Notes: generated by a model from the letters alone, not told the origin. A stretch of DNA of 64,000 nt from Fremontodendron californicum (GCA_030761205.1 JAULJL010000010.1:4159001-4223000); one strand, 5' to 3'. Positions 45,086 through 59,056 are shown, counted from the stretch's first letter. Numbers and translations are program-made.

Positions 45086-47317
45086 TCGATATAAGAAATT
45101 GAGCTCTTAAAATCGTCCTAAAAAAATTAAACTCAAATAAATCTTGAAGATATTCCTGTCTTATAAAAAAAAGAAAAAAAAAAAAAAAAAGAATGTAACT
45201 AGTGAGATTTTGATAGAGATTTTTCGATACATCGTAATATGCCTCATTCTTGGATCAAAAGAAAAAAATTAGTTGTTAATAGAGAATATTAGGAATTATT
45301 ATTTTTATATTATTAAATTGGGATCTCCTCTCGAAGATTAGAATTTTGCATCTTACAGTTTATCCCTTAATTTGATGTGGTAAAATTTTCTTATTCAATT
45401 TTAAATATATTGTATTTATGAACAAGTTACTATGTCATAAATTTATATCTTTCAAAATCCATCATTACTAAAACATGAAAATTAAGTGAAATTTTTTAGG
45501 GAAAATTACAAAAACTCAATTCATTGTTAAGGGTTGAACAATTGTGTCCTACGTGGTTTAAAATTGACAGTTAATCTCAGTTTTTTTTTTCTGTTAATTT
45601 TGAAGTTAAAATTGTTTATATTTTTCATTTTCTTTGTCACATTTTTTATTTGAATTTTCGGCCCCTCTCTCTAACAATGCCTTACAATTACATACATGTC
45701 ATTTTTATTAACAGTAGAGGAAATAATTTGAATTCATGGATTAATCTAATTAGTTTATAAGATCATCTTTACGAGATGATATCTAACAAATGTAAGATTC
45801 GAAATTTAACATCTTTTATAAAAAATATATATATTTTTTTCGAGAAAAAAAATTGTCCGAAATAGGACAAGGCAGATTCATGCAGGTATCTAGACGAGGT
45901 AGCCGGCTAATTATCATTGATTCGTTATCTGTATTATGGGACAAGTTCAATGTTACATTAATAATAATTTGGAAATTGCCATTCAGAGTCAGCTAGTACA
46001 AACTCTACGACTGCAATTTTCAAAGAAAAATCATCAGAGAAACGACCCAGAAAAGAGAGCAACCGAAGGACCCACACTAATTATATATATTCACTTTATA
46101 ATTGATTAAAAATTTTGCTTTTATGTCAAAGATTTTGTAGTTATTTTAATTATACATAATAATTTTGAATATAACACAATTACACAATAGAAAAAAATTA
46201 ATTAAAATATGGTACGAAAAAATAACACGAATTGATACGAATACACGAATATATCAAAATATATATAATACGAATTATTATATAAAATGTATCAAAATCT
46301 TTTGCCAAGGATTTTTTCTATCCATTTACTGAAATCCTTTATTTCTTAGGATATAAAATTGTTTACCTTATTATCGAAACATTAGAGAGTAATGCTACAA
46401 GTTAATTTGGTCATTTATTCGATAAAAGTTTATATATTAAACAAAAATATTCTCATTCAAATTTCAATCTATGAAAGCTGTGTCACATTTGTAATTTTTA
46501 ATAGTAAATAGTTTTCTAAATATTATTTTAACATTAGGCAACAAAATTTGCCTTTAACTATGTATTTCGCATCAACTATCAACCCTATGATTCGTTTTCG
46601 TAAGCGATTTTTCTCTTAAGATTCTGTTTTTTTTTTTTTTTCGGGCCAATCGAGATTCTTTCTTTAATTTCTTTGTAATTTGTAGGCTTAGCCTATTAGC
46701 TAAATAGAGCATTTCAATTTCATTTCAACCGGATATTGATGTTTCGGGCATAATTCTCCCATGTCATTGTTAATTTCCAAATCAAACTACTTTTTTTTTT
46801 TTTTTTTCCTTTTCGCTTCCTTTTGTTGAATAAAAAAACAAAAAGAATGATAAAAAATAACCTTGAAAATAGATTGAATTTATATCTAGATTTATTCATG
46901 AATCGGTTGAGTTGGGTTCAAGCTGAATTCAAATGGGATATTAACAACTTTATGGATGCCCAAGTTTGGTCCAGCTTGATTATTCGAGCTTCATTATTTG
47001 TTCAAGCCCAACAATAAATGTAAAGTGATAGTCCAGATCCGTCTAGACTCGCTAAAATGTTTAATAAAAGGGATCAATTCCTTTTACAGAGAGATTAATC
47101 TTTTTTTACACAGAAAGAGAAATCCCTAAAATTGTAAATTAAAAGAGATCGATCTCCTAATCTTTTGAAATGAAAAATTCGATTTGAATGCATTAAATTA
47201 TCAATCTCTTTAAAAAAATTATTGATCTCTTTAAATATTAATATCACTAATAGTAATTTACTATCATATTAATATTAATTAATATATAGAATTTTAAAAT
47301 ATATATAAAAATATATA
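45086..47317. other. AT-rich intergenic DNA, no gene
   Basis: No gene, terminal repeats or RNA signals. It contains degraded dispersed repeat words (for example ACGAATACACGAATAT near 46240) and a 64-residue frame (46823-47017) without a domain. Confidence 0.5.
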
Positions 47318-47322
47318 ATTGC

Positions 47323-47808
47323 TGTTGATTTTTGACTCTCGGTACCAATTGTAGTTTTGTGCTACAGTACCGATTTGCTACAGTAACTTTATCTCGGGAT
47401 GCTACAGTAACTTTCGAAAAATAACTCTTTTATTAATATGAGAAAAGACCGAATATACACTAGACACACTCTTTTAATATGCACTCACAACTTCACTCTT
47501 TTTCTTCCTTTTTCTCTCTACTCACTATTCTTTCTCATCTACACAACACATAACACCCACAACCTCTATTTTTATTTGTGTAAGTCGGTTTCTAAACCAA
47601 GCCTACAACATTCTTGTGAAAGCTAGACTATTCTAGAGACAGAAGAATAAAGACTAAGGAAAATTCAACAAAGATAAACCAAGCCTATAACATTCTTGTG
47701 AAAGCTAGACTATTCTAGAGACAGAAGAATAAAGATTAAGGAAAATTCAACAAAGACGAGTAAAGACAATTCTAGACAAATCTTAGAGTAGTCGGTGTGA
47801 CTTCAACA
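47323..47808 (-). repeat. 3' LTR of the copia element
   Basis: 486 bp. Contains three GCTACAGTA words (47371-47412) and an 82-bp direct repeat (47594-47757). The polypurine tract lies at about 47809-47820. Confidence 0.95.
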
Positions 47809-47822
47809 CTCCCCCTCAACGA

Positions 47823-50800
47823 CTACTCTCTCTTGATGCTCGCTTTGGTAGTCATGCCAAGTTGTCTTCTGAACTCATCAAATTTTTCACCGCTAAGTCC
47901 CTTGGTAAACAAGTCAGCTACTTGTTCTTCAGTCTTGATGTACTTCAGTTCAACATCTCGTTGAAGTACTTTTTCACGTACAAAGTGATAATGTATTTCT
48001 ACGTGCTTGGTTCTGGCATGAAAGACTGGATTTTCAGCTAAGCTTATTGCTGACTGATTATCGCAATAGAGTTGTACTGGAGAGTCAACCGGTTGGTGCA
48101 AGTCCTTTAACAACTGTATCAACCACGTGCTTTCTTGTGCTGCCATAGCTGCTGCTCTATATTCTGCTTCTGTAGTTGACAATGATACCGTAGGTTGTCT
48201 TTTGCTACACCAAGAGATTATGCCGGATCCAAGACTAAACATGTAGCCAGTTGTTGATCGTCTTGTATCATGATCTCCACCATAATCGGCATCACAATAT
48301 CCTATAACTTGGCACGGAACTCCCTTTTTGTATAGAAGTCCAAAATCAATAGTTCCTTTTACGTACCTCAAGATTCGTCGAACCGCATCTAAGTGAGGTT
48401 TCCTTGGTTTCTGCATGAACCGGCTAGCTACTCCAACAGCGAATGCAATGTCGGGTCTTGTTAATGTAAGGTAGATTAGACTACCCACTAGTTGCCTATA
48501 ACTTGTTGAGTCTTCCAATTCTTTGCCTTCTTCACTACAGAGTCTTGCATTGGCTTCCATAGGCGTAGATATCGACTTGCAATCAGTCATCCTGAATTTG
48601 TGTATAAGATCTTTTGCATACTTGTGTTGACATAAGAATATTCCTTCTTTGGTACGGATTACTTCTAGCCCGAGAAAGTGATTCAGCTCTCCAAGCTCTT
48701 TCATTTGAAAACGTACTGAGAGATTGCCTCTAGTTTGTTTGATTTCTTCTTCGTTGTCTCCGGTGATGATTAGATCATCCACGTAAACCAAGACTATTGC
48801 CAACTTACCTCCTTTTTCTTTCACGAACAAGTTCGAATCTGCTGCTGCAACTGAGTAACCACTTTGTATTAGGAATTCGGCAATTTTACCGTACCATGCT
48901 CTCGGTGCTTGTTTTAATCCGTAGAGTGCCTTTTTCAACTTACACACATAATCCGGATGAACTTTACTTGTGAATCCTTCGGGCTGCTCCATATAAATCT
49001 CTCGATCTAGCTCTCCGTGCAAGAAGGCATTTTTCACATCCATTTGCCATAACTTCCAAGATTTGCTTGCTGCAAGGGCAAGCAATACTCGTACTGTTGT
49101 AATCTTTGCAACCGGACTAAAAGTCTCATCATAGTCCACCCCATACTTTTGAGAGAATCCGCGAGCCACCAATCGAGCCTTATACCTTTCTATCGATCCA
49201 TCGGGTCGAGTCTTTATTTTATAAACCCATTTACATGAGATGGGTTCAATCTTCTTCGGCTTTGGCACCAACTCCCATGTCTCGTTTTGTTTCAGGGCTT
49301 GAACTTCTTCTTCCATGGCTTTTCTCCACTCCAATTTCTCAGATGCCTTTTCATAAGTTGTTGGCTCTATTTCTTCAATTAGAGCAGCATTAGCATACTT
49401 AAGATTTGGTTTGCGTTGTCGTGATGACCTGCGCAGAAGTGGCTGAGAATCTCTTTCATCGAACTCATTTTCTCGAAATGACTTTTCCTCATCAAGGGCC
49501 TTTTATGAATACTCGTCACTTGGTTGAGTCTTTTCAAGCTCAATTTGTTCCTCCATATTTTCTTGAAGTTTTTCTTCAATTTCTTTTGAGTCTGGCAACA
49601 GAACTGCTTGTGGTGACCACCATGACGAAGCTTCATCGAACACAACATTTCTGGATACATAGCATCTGCCACTTGTTGGATCACAACATCTCCACCCTTT
49701 TCTTTGGTCATCATATCCCACAAATATGCAACGAATTGCCTTTTTGTCGAATTTGTTACGTAGATGATCTGGTACAAATACATAACATACGCAACCAAAT
49801 ACTCGAAAGTGACTCACCGTGGGTTTGATGTTCCATAGTTTCTCAAAGGGTGAGATAAAACCAAGCCTTGCTTGTGGAAGCCTATTAGTCACGTGAGCTG
49901 CAGTCTTCATGCATTCTGCCCAAAAACGAGGTGGCACATTCTTCGCATGTAACATGCTTCGACATATCTCAGCCAAATGCCGATTCTTTCTCTCGGCAAC
50001 TCCATTTTGTTGTGGAGTGTTCGGACATGTCAATTGTCGGCGTATCTTGCATTCCTGTAAGAATTCTGAAAACTCCTTGGATGTGTATTCTCCCCCGTTA
50101 TCTGTGCGTAGGCATTGTATCTTTCGGCCTACTTCTTTTTCCACCTTTTCTTTGAACTCTATAAATTTAGTAAGTGCCTCTGATTTTTCTTTCATAAAGT
50201 CAATCCAGACGTACCTTGAAAAATCATCAATGAAAGTTATCATGTATTGGCAGCCACTGACAGAAGGTTGCTTTATCTTCCCGAACACGTCTGAGTGAAT
50301 TAGCTGGAGAGGCTCCTTAGCTCTAAACTTTGACTCCTCGTATGGCAACTGGTGAGCTTTCCCATATTGGCACCCGGCACATACTGTGTCCTCTTGAATG
50401 TCTAATTGAGGAAGACCTTTGAGCATAGACTTTTTCATCATTACCTTTAACTTGAGGTAACTCACGTGCCCAAGCCTCGCATGCCACAAGTCAGCTGTTT
50501 CATTCTTTCTTGTCTTGTCCACATATGCAGTCTGAGCGGACATAACGTAAACTGATTCCAGACGCTTCCCTTCCATTATTGGTGTACTTGTTGGCTTTAA
50601 GTTTGGATATACTTTCACATCATTTGGACCAAATACGACATAGTTTCCTGAGGCAGTGAGTTGTGAAACCGATAGTAGATTTTTCTTCATACCTGGCACA
50701 TGGAATACGTTTTGCAGCTCGATCTGGTGTGGACTAAACCGTGGCACAATAGTTGTTTGGCCGATGTGAGTAATAGGTAACCTTGAATTATTTGCAGTTA

Positions 50801-51926
50801 CCACAACTCGTTCTCCTTTGTATGTTGAGGTATTAGTCAACTTCTCCTTATCTCCAGTCATGTGATTTGAGCATCCAGAATCAACTATCCAATCATTATT
50901 ATAGTCAATTAATTTACTCACTGATGCGAGTGAACACTCTTCTTCTGACTCGATGATGCAAGCAGCTGCAAGTTCTTCGCACTTTTCAATAGCAATAGAT
51001 GCTTGAAAATCCCACTCTTCTTCGCTATTATTCTCTTCTCGTGACGAGGTTGCCGCGTTGCCTTGGACTTGCTTAAACCGACAGTCTCGAGCAAAGTGAC
51101 CAGATTTTCCACAGTTGTAACACTGATTGTTTTGACGACGATACCTATTTTCATTTTTGTCTCTTTCTCGAACATGTTGGACTCCTTCTTGCCGAAAGCT
51201 CCTTCCCCCTTGCTTTGGCCATGTTTCTTGCCTTCGAAATTTATTTTCTTCCACGCCTGGCTTTGTAACAACTTTGCTTCTTTTATTAAAGCCTCTTTTA
51301 TTGCTAAAGAGTGCTTTCTCGTCATCTTTTATCGAGACTTTAGACATTTGTTTATCTAAAGTCTCTTGATTGGCTAGGATATTTTCCAACTCAGTTAAAG
51401 TTGGTTCTTTGCTCCATCCACGAGTTGCAGTAACAATCCCGTTGTATTCAGGTCGCAAGCCATGGATGATAATTCTTCTCATCCTCGTTTCGGTAATGGC
51501 ATTTTCTGGATCTAATTTTGAAATTTCCTCACAAAGAGTTTTAACTTTAGAGAAATATTCGCTTACCGACATATTTTGCTGCGAGATTGACAGGAGTTCA
51601 TTCTCCAATTGTTGGAGCCTAGCATCATTTTTCCTTGCGAACAGCATTGTGAGTGTGTCCCAGGCTTCCTTCGGTGTCTTTGCATCCTTGATGCGTTGTA
51701 ATAAACCATCCTCAATGGTGACTGATAACACGTACATGGCCTTACCGGCTTTGATCTTCCATTTTCTTAGTTCTCCGGCATCAGTTGGTGGTGTTGAAGC
51801 TTCACCGTTAACAATATCCCATAAATCATGCCCGAGCATGTAATATTGCATCCGGATGCTCCACGTATTGTAATTGTTTTCATTGAGCTTCTCGATGTTG
51901 CTAGCGGAATTAGAAATATCTGCCAT
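47823..51926 (-). pseudogene. Copia Gag-Pol polyprotein with one premature stop
   Basis: From ATG 51926 to the stop at 47823: 1,367 codons in one frame, broken only by TAA at 49503-49505 (codon 808). Order: gag of the UBN2 type (residues about 10-240); zinc knuckle CYNCGKSGHFARDC near 275; protease WIVDSGCSNHM near 345; integrase with LWHARLGHVS near 480, acidic residues in IDDFSRY and RTDNGGEY, and NGVAERKNR; the stop; RT with the copia motifs VKNAFLHGEL and YVDDLIITGD; RNase H ending about 15 codons before the end. No other break is seen. The stop lies in the variable linker between integrase and RT, so this copy makes at most Gag-protease-integrase. Because the LTRs are almost identical, the stop either arose very recently or the copy was mobilised by a partner. 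Confidence 0.93.
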
Positions 51927-52125
51927 AGTGTCTTGAGAGTGCCCTGCACTTACCTCAAATTTGATTCTCGTTCACTTAATTTCACAGTCCCTGACCGTGT
52001 ACCGGCAGAATTTCCACGTCTCCACGAACTACGATCCTCGATCGTCTTGGTCCCAGACCAATAATCTTCACAGTCCCAGACTGTCTTTCTCCGATATGCG
52101 TACTCCGATCCCTGACCGTCTAGCT

Positions 52126-52137
52126 CTGATACCAATT
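52126..52137 (-). other. Primer-binding site of the copia element (tRNA-iMet type)
   Basis: The minus strand after the right LTR reads TTGGTATCAGAGC. TGGTATCAGAGC is the standard plant copia PBS, complementary to initiator methionine tRNA. A leader of about 200 bases follows to the ATG at 51926. Confidence 0.85.
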
Positions 52138-52623
52138 TGTTGATTTTTGACTCTCGGTACCAATTGTAGTTTTGTGCTACAGTACCGATTTGCTACAGTA
52201 ACTTTATCTCGGGATGCTACAGTAACTTTCGAAAAATAACTCTTTTATTAATATGAGAAAAGACCGAATATACACTAGACACACTCTTTTAATATGCACT
52301 CACAACTTCACTCTTTTTCTTCCTTTTTCTCTCTACTCACTATTCTTTCTCATCTACACAACACATAACACCCACAACCTCTATTTTTATTTGTGTAAGT
52401 CGGTTTCTAAACCAAGCCTACAACATTCTTGTGAAAGCTAGACTATTCTAGAGACAGAAGAATAAAGACTAAGGAAAATTCAACAAAGATAAACCAAGCC
52501 TACAACATTCTTGTGAAAGCTAGACTATTCTAGAGACAGAAGAATAAAGATTAAGGAAAATTCAACAAAGACGAGTAAAGACAATTCTAGACAAATCTTA
52601 GAGTAGTCGGTGTGACTTCAACA
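52138..52623 (-). repeat. 5' LTR of the copia element
   Basis: Same 486-bp repeat as on the left, including the 82-bp direct repeat (52409-52572). Confidence 0.95.
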
Positions 52624-52628
52624 ATTGC

Positions 52629-52739
52629 TTGGCCGATTTGGGGTCTTAAATGCTATACCTAAAACCTAATCATTTTTTAAATAAATCTCTTTTTTTTTCA
52701 ATTCTATTTTTCGAGTTTAATATTTTGCTAAAAATCATA

Positions 52740-52780
<41 letters not shown>

Positions 52781-54939
52781 ATATAAGAGGTACAAGAAGG
52801 AATGAGATTCGAACCTTTCACTCAATCCCCGTAAAAAATTAACAAATACATATTCAATTAATACACCCCAATAAATAAATATATTAACTACTTTATCCTA
52901 ATTACAAAAGGCCTAGCACGGTCATCTTGTCAATTTTTGTCTAATATATATTACTCAATTTGTATGAACTATCAGTCTATTACTCCTATATATCCTATAT
53001 TTAAACCAAAATGTGGTACATCATGCATGTTTCCATTTCACATGGGATTCCAACCAACATTTAAAAAAAAAAAAAAAAAAGGAAAATGCTCAACAAGTCA
53101 ACATGAAAATAATACCAATAAACACATTAATTTCTTATTTATTTATATTCATTAATGAAATCATTTTTAAGTTTATGTAATTATCTTCTTTACACCAATT
53201 TGTAGCCAGCATTAAATCCAAGCTATTGTAGTGTATTCTTTCTATTCAAAGATAAAGCAATATAAAACATTACAAATAAAGCCATACATTATTTACAACA
53301 TTAAAAAGGTCTAGAGAATAAAAGCTAGGAGTGAAATAAATAGAACATAAAAAAAATTGTTACATCCACAATCCACATCCACCCTAATGTTTTCCATTCA
53401 AATTATAATCTCTTTGTAACCTATATAAAGCTATAAGCCTATAACCTTTTACCTTTATGTAACTTCAACCAATTTTTTATCGTAACTAGATACGTTCATG
53501 AGTTGATCAGATTTAAGATTTTGAAAATTTAAATTTAAGCTCAATTTGAGCCGTCTATTTATATTTAAAATATTTTATTTATATTTTATAATAAAAAATA
53601 AAAATATATATATTATTTATTAATATAATAATATCATCAAGTTAGGTTTGAGTCTAAAAATTTATATTGAAGATTCATTCTAACTCAAGTCGAACCCACA
53701 AACATAACGAATAATTCAATCTATGAACACCTTTAATTATTATAATCAGGAAGTAATTAATCCGTATTCTTCCCCAAAGAGACAAAGAAAATAAAGGAAT
53801 ACTCCCTATTTAAGAAAAATAATTTCAAGTTCATTTTAATTGGCAACGTTTATGTTTATATAAATATATACATGAAAATTACATGATTTGTATTTGGGTG
53901 GTTCCATGAGATCATTAATTACTCGTAGTTCTAGTTATACTCAACCGAATACTTGGTATGATGGAAAAGTGAAATAACGAATAAAAATCAAAATAAAAAA
54001 CTTCATATCTATTAAATAGAGAAAAAAAATATAGGGAGGATCTAAAAGATGAATGTTTTCTTTATAATTGCACAAAACTCGATCTATCAAAATTGGGAAT
54101 ATGAGGGGAAAGAAAATGAAGCCTATTTGCATTAACTTGTGAATATTCCATATTACCCTTGATGTATCAAAGATTACCCTATAAAAGCCAAGCCCTACTG
54201 TTGAAGGAAAATTGTAATTTTCAGTGAATATTTGTAAGGGGCATGATGGTAAATTAACTCATAATGTGAAATCAACTTAATTTTAGGATTTAATCTTAAT
54301 CTTATTTAACAATTTAAATAACACAAAATAGACACTATAAAAAATATAACATGAATATACAAATGTGACGAATTATTAACGTATTAAAATTTATATAAAT
54401 AGATAATATTTTAAATACGATTATGACATGCGAAAATACACGAATACGATAAAAATATACAAATTATCAAATTTATATAAAGTGAAAAAAAAAAAAAAAA
54501 ACTCTACTATATATACCATGAATTCAACCTAAATCTTACCTTTTATACAACAACATTCTTACAAATTTTTTTCTCTTGAATAAGCAAGACAAATTTACAC
54601 CAAAAAGGAAAAAGAAAGATGAGAAGAAGAAAAAGAATATCAATTTTTGGAGTTTAGCTCTTCTCTAGGATTTCTTTTTAATTTCTTCATCATAAATTAG
54701 ATTATAAATTTCATTCTTTGATATATATTTAATTAATAGACTTAGGATTTGAGACATGGTTCATCCCTTTTTTTTTTTTTTTGCTTTCAAAAAGAGTCGG
54801 ATTCCAATCTTTTTTTCCCTTAAAATTATACTTAATCCTAAAAAAACTTTAATTAAACGTTGGATTTCCCTCCCCCCCTTTTTTTGCTCTTATTTAAAAG
54901 GTAAAAAAGACTTAAATTATCACATATTTCTAATTTATC
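52629..54939. other. AT-rich intergenic DNA, no gene
   Basis: An AT microsatellite (about 52744-52775) and A/T homopolymers. No coding sequence, terminal repeats or RNA genes recognised. Confidence 0.5.
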
Positions 54940-54947
54940 ATTTCTAT

Positions 54948-55392
54948 TAGGGATGACAATTTAAAATGCGAATTCGGATATCCGCGGATATCCGATCCGT
55001 TTTTTACAGATTCGGATTTGCGGATTCAGATAAAAGTCAGATTCGAATATTATAATTACTATTCGCAGCGATTTCGGAGCGGATGCGGATATGAAATCTC
55101 GGATATCCATTATCCGAATCCACATTATTTCTGAGGATTCGGAAAGCGGATTCGGACACATAAATTTTGTTTGATTTTATATTTTTATTTTTAAAAAAAT
55201 TAATTTATTAGATTCGGATTTTTAGCGGATTCGGATATCCGACAGATAATGTTATTTAATTTGGATTCGGATTTGGATAATATATGCGGATTAAATGCGG
55301 ATAATTTGCGGATTAAAATTTTGAAACAGTTTTACGAATTTAAATTCGGATAGTACAAAAAATTACAGATATCTGACTTTCTGTCATCTCTA
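54948..55392. mobile_element. hAT-type MITE (445 bp), duplication ATTTCTAT
   Basis: ATTTCTAT lies at 54940-54947 and 55393-55400. Termini TAGGGATGACAAT and the complement of TTAGAGATGACAG are inverted repeats. The interior is made of many CGGATATCCG and GCGGATTCGG words. It has no ORF. It shares its TAGGGATGACA end with the element at 62690-63339. Confidence 0.9.
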
Positions 55393-55400
55393 ATTTCTAT

Positions 55401-56978
55401 GGTTTTCCTTAGTTTTAATCTATCTCGTTGAGACATAGTGCATCCTTTTTCTCAAAGAATTGGATTCGAAATCAACTCTTTTCTAAAACTGTACTGAATC
55501 TTAAAAAAAAAAAAATCTTTGATTAATGGTTCAAAATTTCCCCTTCAATTTCAATTTATTTCCCTTTTTTCTTCTCTTACTGAAAAAGAAAAAAAAAATT
55601 GAATATCACATACTTCATATTCACCATTTATATGGTTTTCCTTGAATTTCAATGTCTCTTTAGGAAAAAATCCTCTCCACTACTATTTTTATTATTTAAT
55701 TTAAAGATGAATAATACATTTTCGACTAAATTTATAATTGAAATTTTAATGACTTTAGATTGGGTATGAAAATAAATAAAAATTCATTAAAATGATTTGA
55801 AGAAATATTAATCATAAATTTAATTAACCTAGGGCATGGTGCATCCCTTTCTCAAATTGTTCTCCACTTTCCTAAAGTTGTACTTGGATTCTAAAAAAAT
55901 CTTTAATTAATGATTGATTTTTTTTTTTTTTTTGCTCTTACCTTAAAAGTAAAAACAAAAGACTTAAATCATCACACATTTCCAATTCATTTATTTTGAA
56001 TAATAATTTATATTGTTAAATGATGTCATGTCAAAATTCTACAATAATTCTCACAAACTCGAGTTCTTGGAATCATTAGTTAACATTAACATTAACTAAC
56101 TACATTAGATCTCGTTAATTAAGATAAAAGAAAATGGGTACTAATTAATTTTATATTTTCAAACCCCCGTTTCAAAATAACAAAATAAAAATAATCAAAG
56201 ATATTTCAAAAGCCAATATATATATATATATATATATATATTTTAAAAATCGATTAACGTGTGTGTTTATAAACACAGCTTAAGGTGCTAATTAAAAAAT
56301 ATTTTATTAACTAATATTTTTAGGATATTTTTTAAAATTAGTTAATATATTTTTTATAATAATAATATTTTATTAAATGTAAAAATTGATAATTTTATTT
56401 ATCATTTTCGATACATTAAAAAATATATTATTATTATATATAATAATCTTAATAAATACTTTAAAATACTTATTAACAAAATCCTTTAAAAAAATACTTT
56501 TCTCACTTTCATTTATGAAATTCAGCACATTCATTTAACGTGCCATTGAGTCCACAATGACAACTATTCTTAAAAGTTGTAACAAATATTTTATAATAAT
56601 TAGTAGGGAATATTAATTAGTGTCTAACATTAGGTAAATTGATATTTATAGAAAAATATATAATTAATATAAATATTTTTAATTCAATAAAAATAATGCA
56701 TTAAATATAAAAAAAATTAAGATGGTAATTAAATAATCTTTAATTTGTGCCTATAGACATTAGTTAACCGAACTTTAATTATTATTATCATATTAAAATT
56801 TTATAAACAAGTGATCTAAATTACTTTTTAAGATTACTATATTTAGTAATAATTTATTCAATATATTATTGAACATGATGAATAATTATTAATTATTATA
56901 CTTAAAATAATAAATATTATTATAAATAATATATTAATTAATCTTAAAAAATTACTAATAAAACCCTTATTATTATTT
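55401..56978. other. AT-rich intergenic DNA, no gene
   Basis: A TA microsatellite at about 56216-56240 and long A/T runs. Nothing coding. Confidence 0.5.
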
Positions 56979-57538
56979 TTTTATAAAAATATTTAGGTGA
57001 AACCAGGATTATCGTACCGTACTGATATCGGCCGTACCGGTCGGTACGTATAATTTTTAAGGTAAACCGAAACGGTATATTTCTCGTACCATTTCGGTTT
57101 TTGTACCGGTCGTACCGTCTTGTACCGGTCGTACCCATCAATTTCGGTCAATACCGCTACGTACCGTTCCGTACCAGTAGGTACAAGATTTTGATTTTTT
57201 TTATTTTATTAAAAAATCACTTATTTAATTTTTTTTAAAGCAATTTCAATATTTTTTGTGTCATGATCATTTGATTTTTTTCATAATTATATTTAAAAAT
57301 AAATTATTTTATTAAATTAGGCTATTAAACATAATTAATAATTATTTACTATATTTTTTAATATTTTAATATTTATTTTACTTATTTGATATTTAAAAAT
57401 TTTAGATATTAAATATTTAAAATTTATATTTATATAAATATATATATATATGCATGTAATGAATATATATTTATATGTGTATATAATATATATTTTATGA
57501 AAAAACTTGAAAATGGGCTCCGATACTAATATTGGCTG
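56979..57538. mobile_element. 560-bp insertion-like segment flanked by 18-bp direct repeats, CGGTACGG-rich
   Basis: AAACCCTTATTATTATTT is present at 56961-56978 and again at 57539-57556. Between them the left third (57010-57185) is full of GTACCGGTCGTACCG-type words and the remainder is AT-rich. No inverted terminal repeats were found. An inserted non-autonomous element with a long target duplication is one reading; an older tandem duplication is another. Confidence 0.45.
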
Positions 57539-57699
57539 AAACCCTTATTATTATTTCCTCTTGCTAGTGATAATAAATCTCATTACATTTACATTTTTGG
57601 CTGTCCGAACACTTATGACACGTAATCACCAACCACTCTCTCTTTGTCTCTGTCTCTGTCTCACTTATTATAGTGTTAACTTTGATTCCACGCTCCGTC

Positions 57700-57706
57700 T
57701 ATATTA
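57700..57706 (+). promoter_or_regulatory. Putative TATA box of DXS
   Basis: TATATTA, about 45 bases before the start codon, after CT-rich repeats (57637-57660). This would give a short 5' leader starting near 57730. Confidence 0.45.
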
Positions 57707-57749
57707 AGCTCTCTGTCTTCTCATTTCTCTCAAAGAATTTGATCAAAAA

Positions 57750-59011
57750 ATGGCGGTTTCTGGGTCTTTGGTTAGACTAAACCAATCCCCTGCTCCATTT
57801 CTCAAACCTTCAAGGCCAAACCTTAGTTGCAAAAAACATGTTAGTAAATCTAATGCTCGGTTTTCTTTACCAAAATATATAATTGCCATGTTCTGTCTGC
57901 TTTTTCTTCATTAAACATAAGATCTTTTCTCTCTTTTTTTTTTTTTTTTGGGGGGGGGGGGGTTTGCTTTTGTGTTTTAAAAGATTCTGGTTTTGGTATA
58001 TCTATGATGTGGGGTTTTCTTTGTTTATGTTCATGGCTTATGGATGGTGCAAAATGGTGGCTGCTTTTCTGTTTTTCAGTTCTGTCTGAAAGCCTCTGCT
58101 GGAAACTTGGAAGATGGGGAACCTAAAATGACGATAAGAAAAGAAAATCATGGCTGGAAGATCGATTTCTCAGGAAAGAAACCGGCTACGCCATTGTTGG
58201 ACACCATCAACTACCCTGTTCATATGAAGAATTTATCCACAAAGGTAAAAAAAAAAATTACAGGGTCATCACGGGATCCTCTGTTTCTCTGTCTGTTACT
58301 TTGTTTGGTAGATGAGAAAAAAAAAATAGTGTGGAAAAAAAGCTGTAGATTTACATTTTTCTTTTCCAAATTCGATCTTTTCAAATACGAAAGAAAATAT
58401 TATTTTAACTTAAATTAATAATTTTATTTATAATTTTACCTTTTAACTGTTTTTTTCTCTATTTTTTTCTTTCATGTCTTTCATACCAATACAATAAAGT
58501 AAAAGTAATTTTCCTTCTTCTGTTACTTTTTTTTTTCTTCCCTCACTCCATTTTCCTTCCTCCTACCAAACGACATGCATAGTGTTAATGAGATTCTTCA
58601 TTTCTTCTCTTATGATTCGCCCAGCTGATTCCAATTTTTTGTTTGTTTCCTTACTCTGTTTCTTCTGTCATAACCAGCTATCTTCACAATTTTTCTCTTA
58701 CATATAATATCTATATATATTTTTTGTTTTCTACAATTTCTGCCGGCTTTTCTTTGTTAAATTTAATATTGGTATACCTTTAGGAGCTTGAACAACTGGC
58801 AGCAGAGCTTAGAGCCGATATTGTGCACAAAGTATCAGAAACCGGTGGGCATCTTAGCTCAAGCTTGGGAGTTGTGGAGCTGACAGTAGCTTTGCACCAT
58901 GTGTTCAATACACCTGAAGATAAAATTATATGGGATGTTGGCCATCAGGTGAGAGACTCGAGCAACCTTGTTTACAGATTATTCAAGTTCATAAATAGGC
59001 ATAATTAAATG

Positions 59012-59056
<45 letters not shown>

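Larger units (their letters stand above)
47323..52623 (-). mobile_element. Very young Ty1/copia LTR retrotransposon, duplication ATTGC
   Basis: LTRs of 486 bp each (47323-47808 and 52138-52623) begin TGTTGATTTT and end ACTTCAACA; they differ at only one position that I noticed. ATTGC flanks the element (47318-47322 and 52624-52628). Inside, on the minus strand, are PBS, one gag-pol reading with a single stop, and the polypurine tract TTGAGGGGGAG next to the left LTR. The order integrase before RT is Ty1/copia. Confidence 0.96.

Noticed and set aside
49379..49828. ORFs of about 140 residues overlapping the copia element
   Set aside because: Shadows of the polyprotein frame on other frames or the opposite strand.
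57883..58418. Open frames overlapping the start of DXS
   Set aside because: They read through introns 1 and 2; splice sites and family alignment give a better model.
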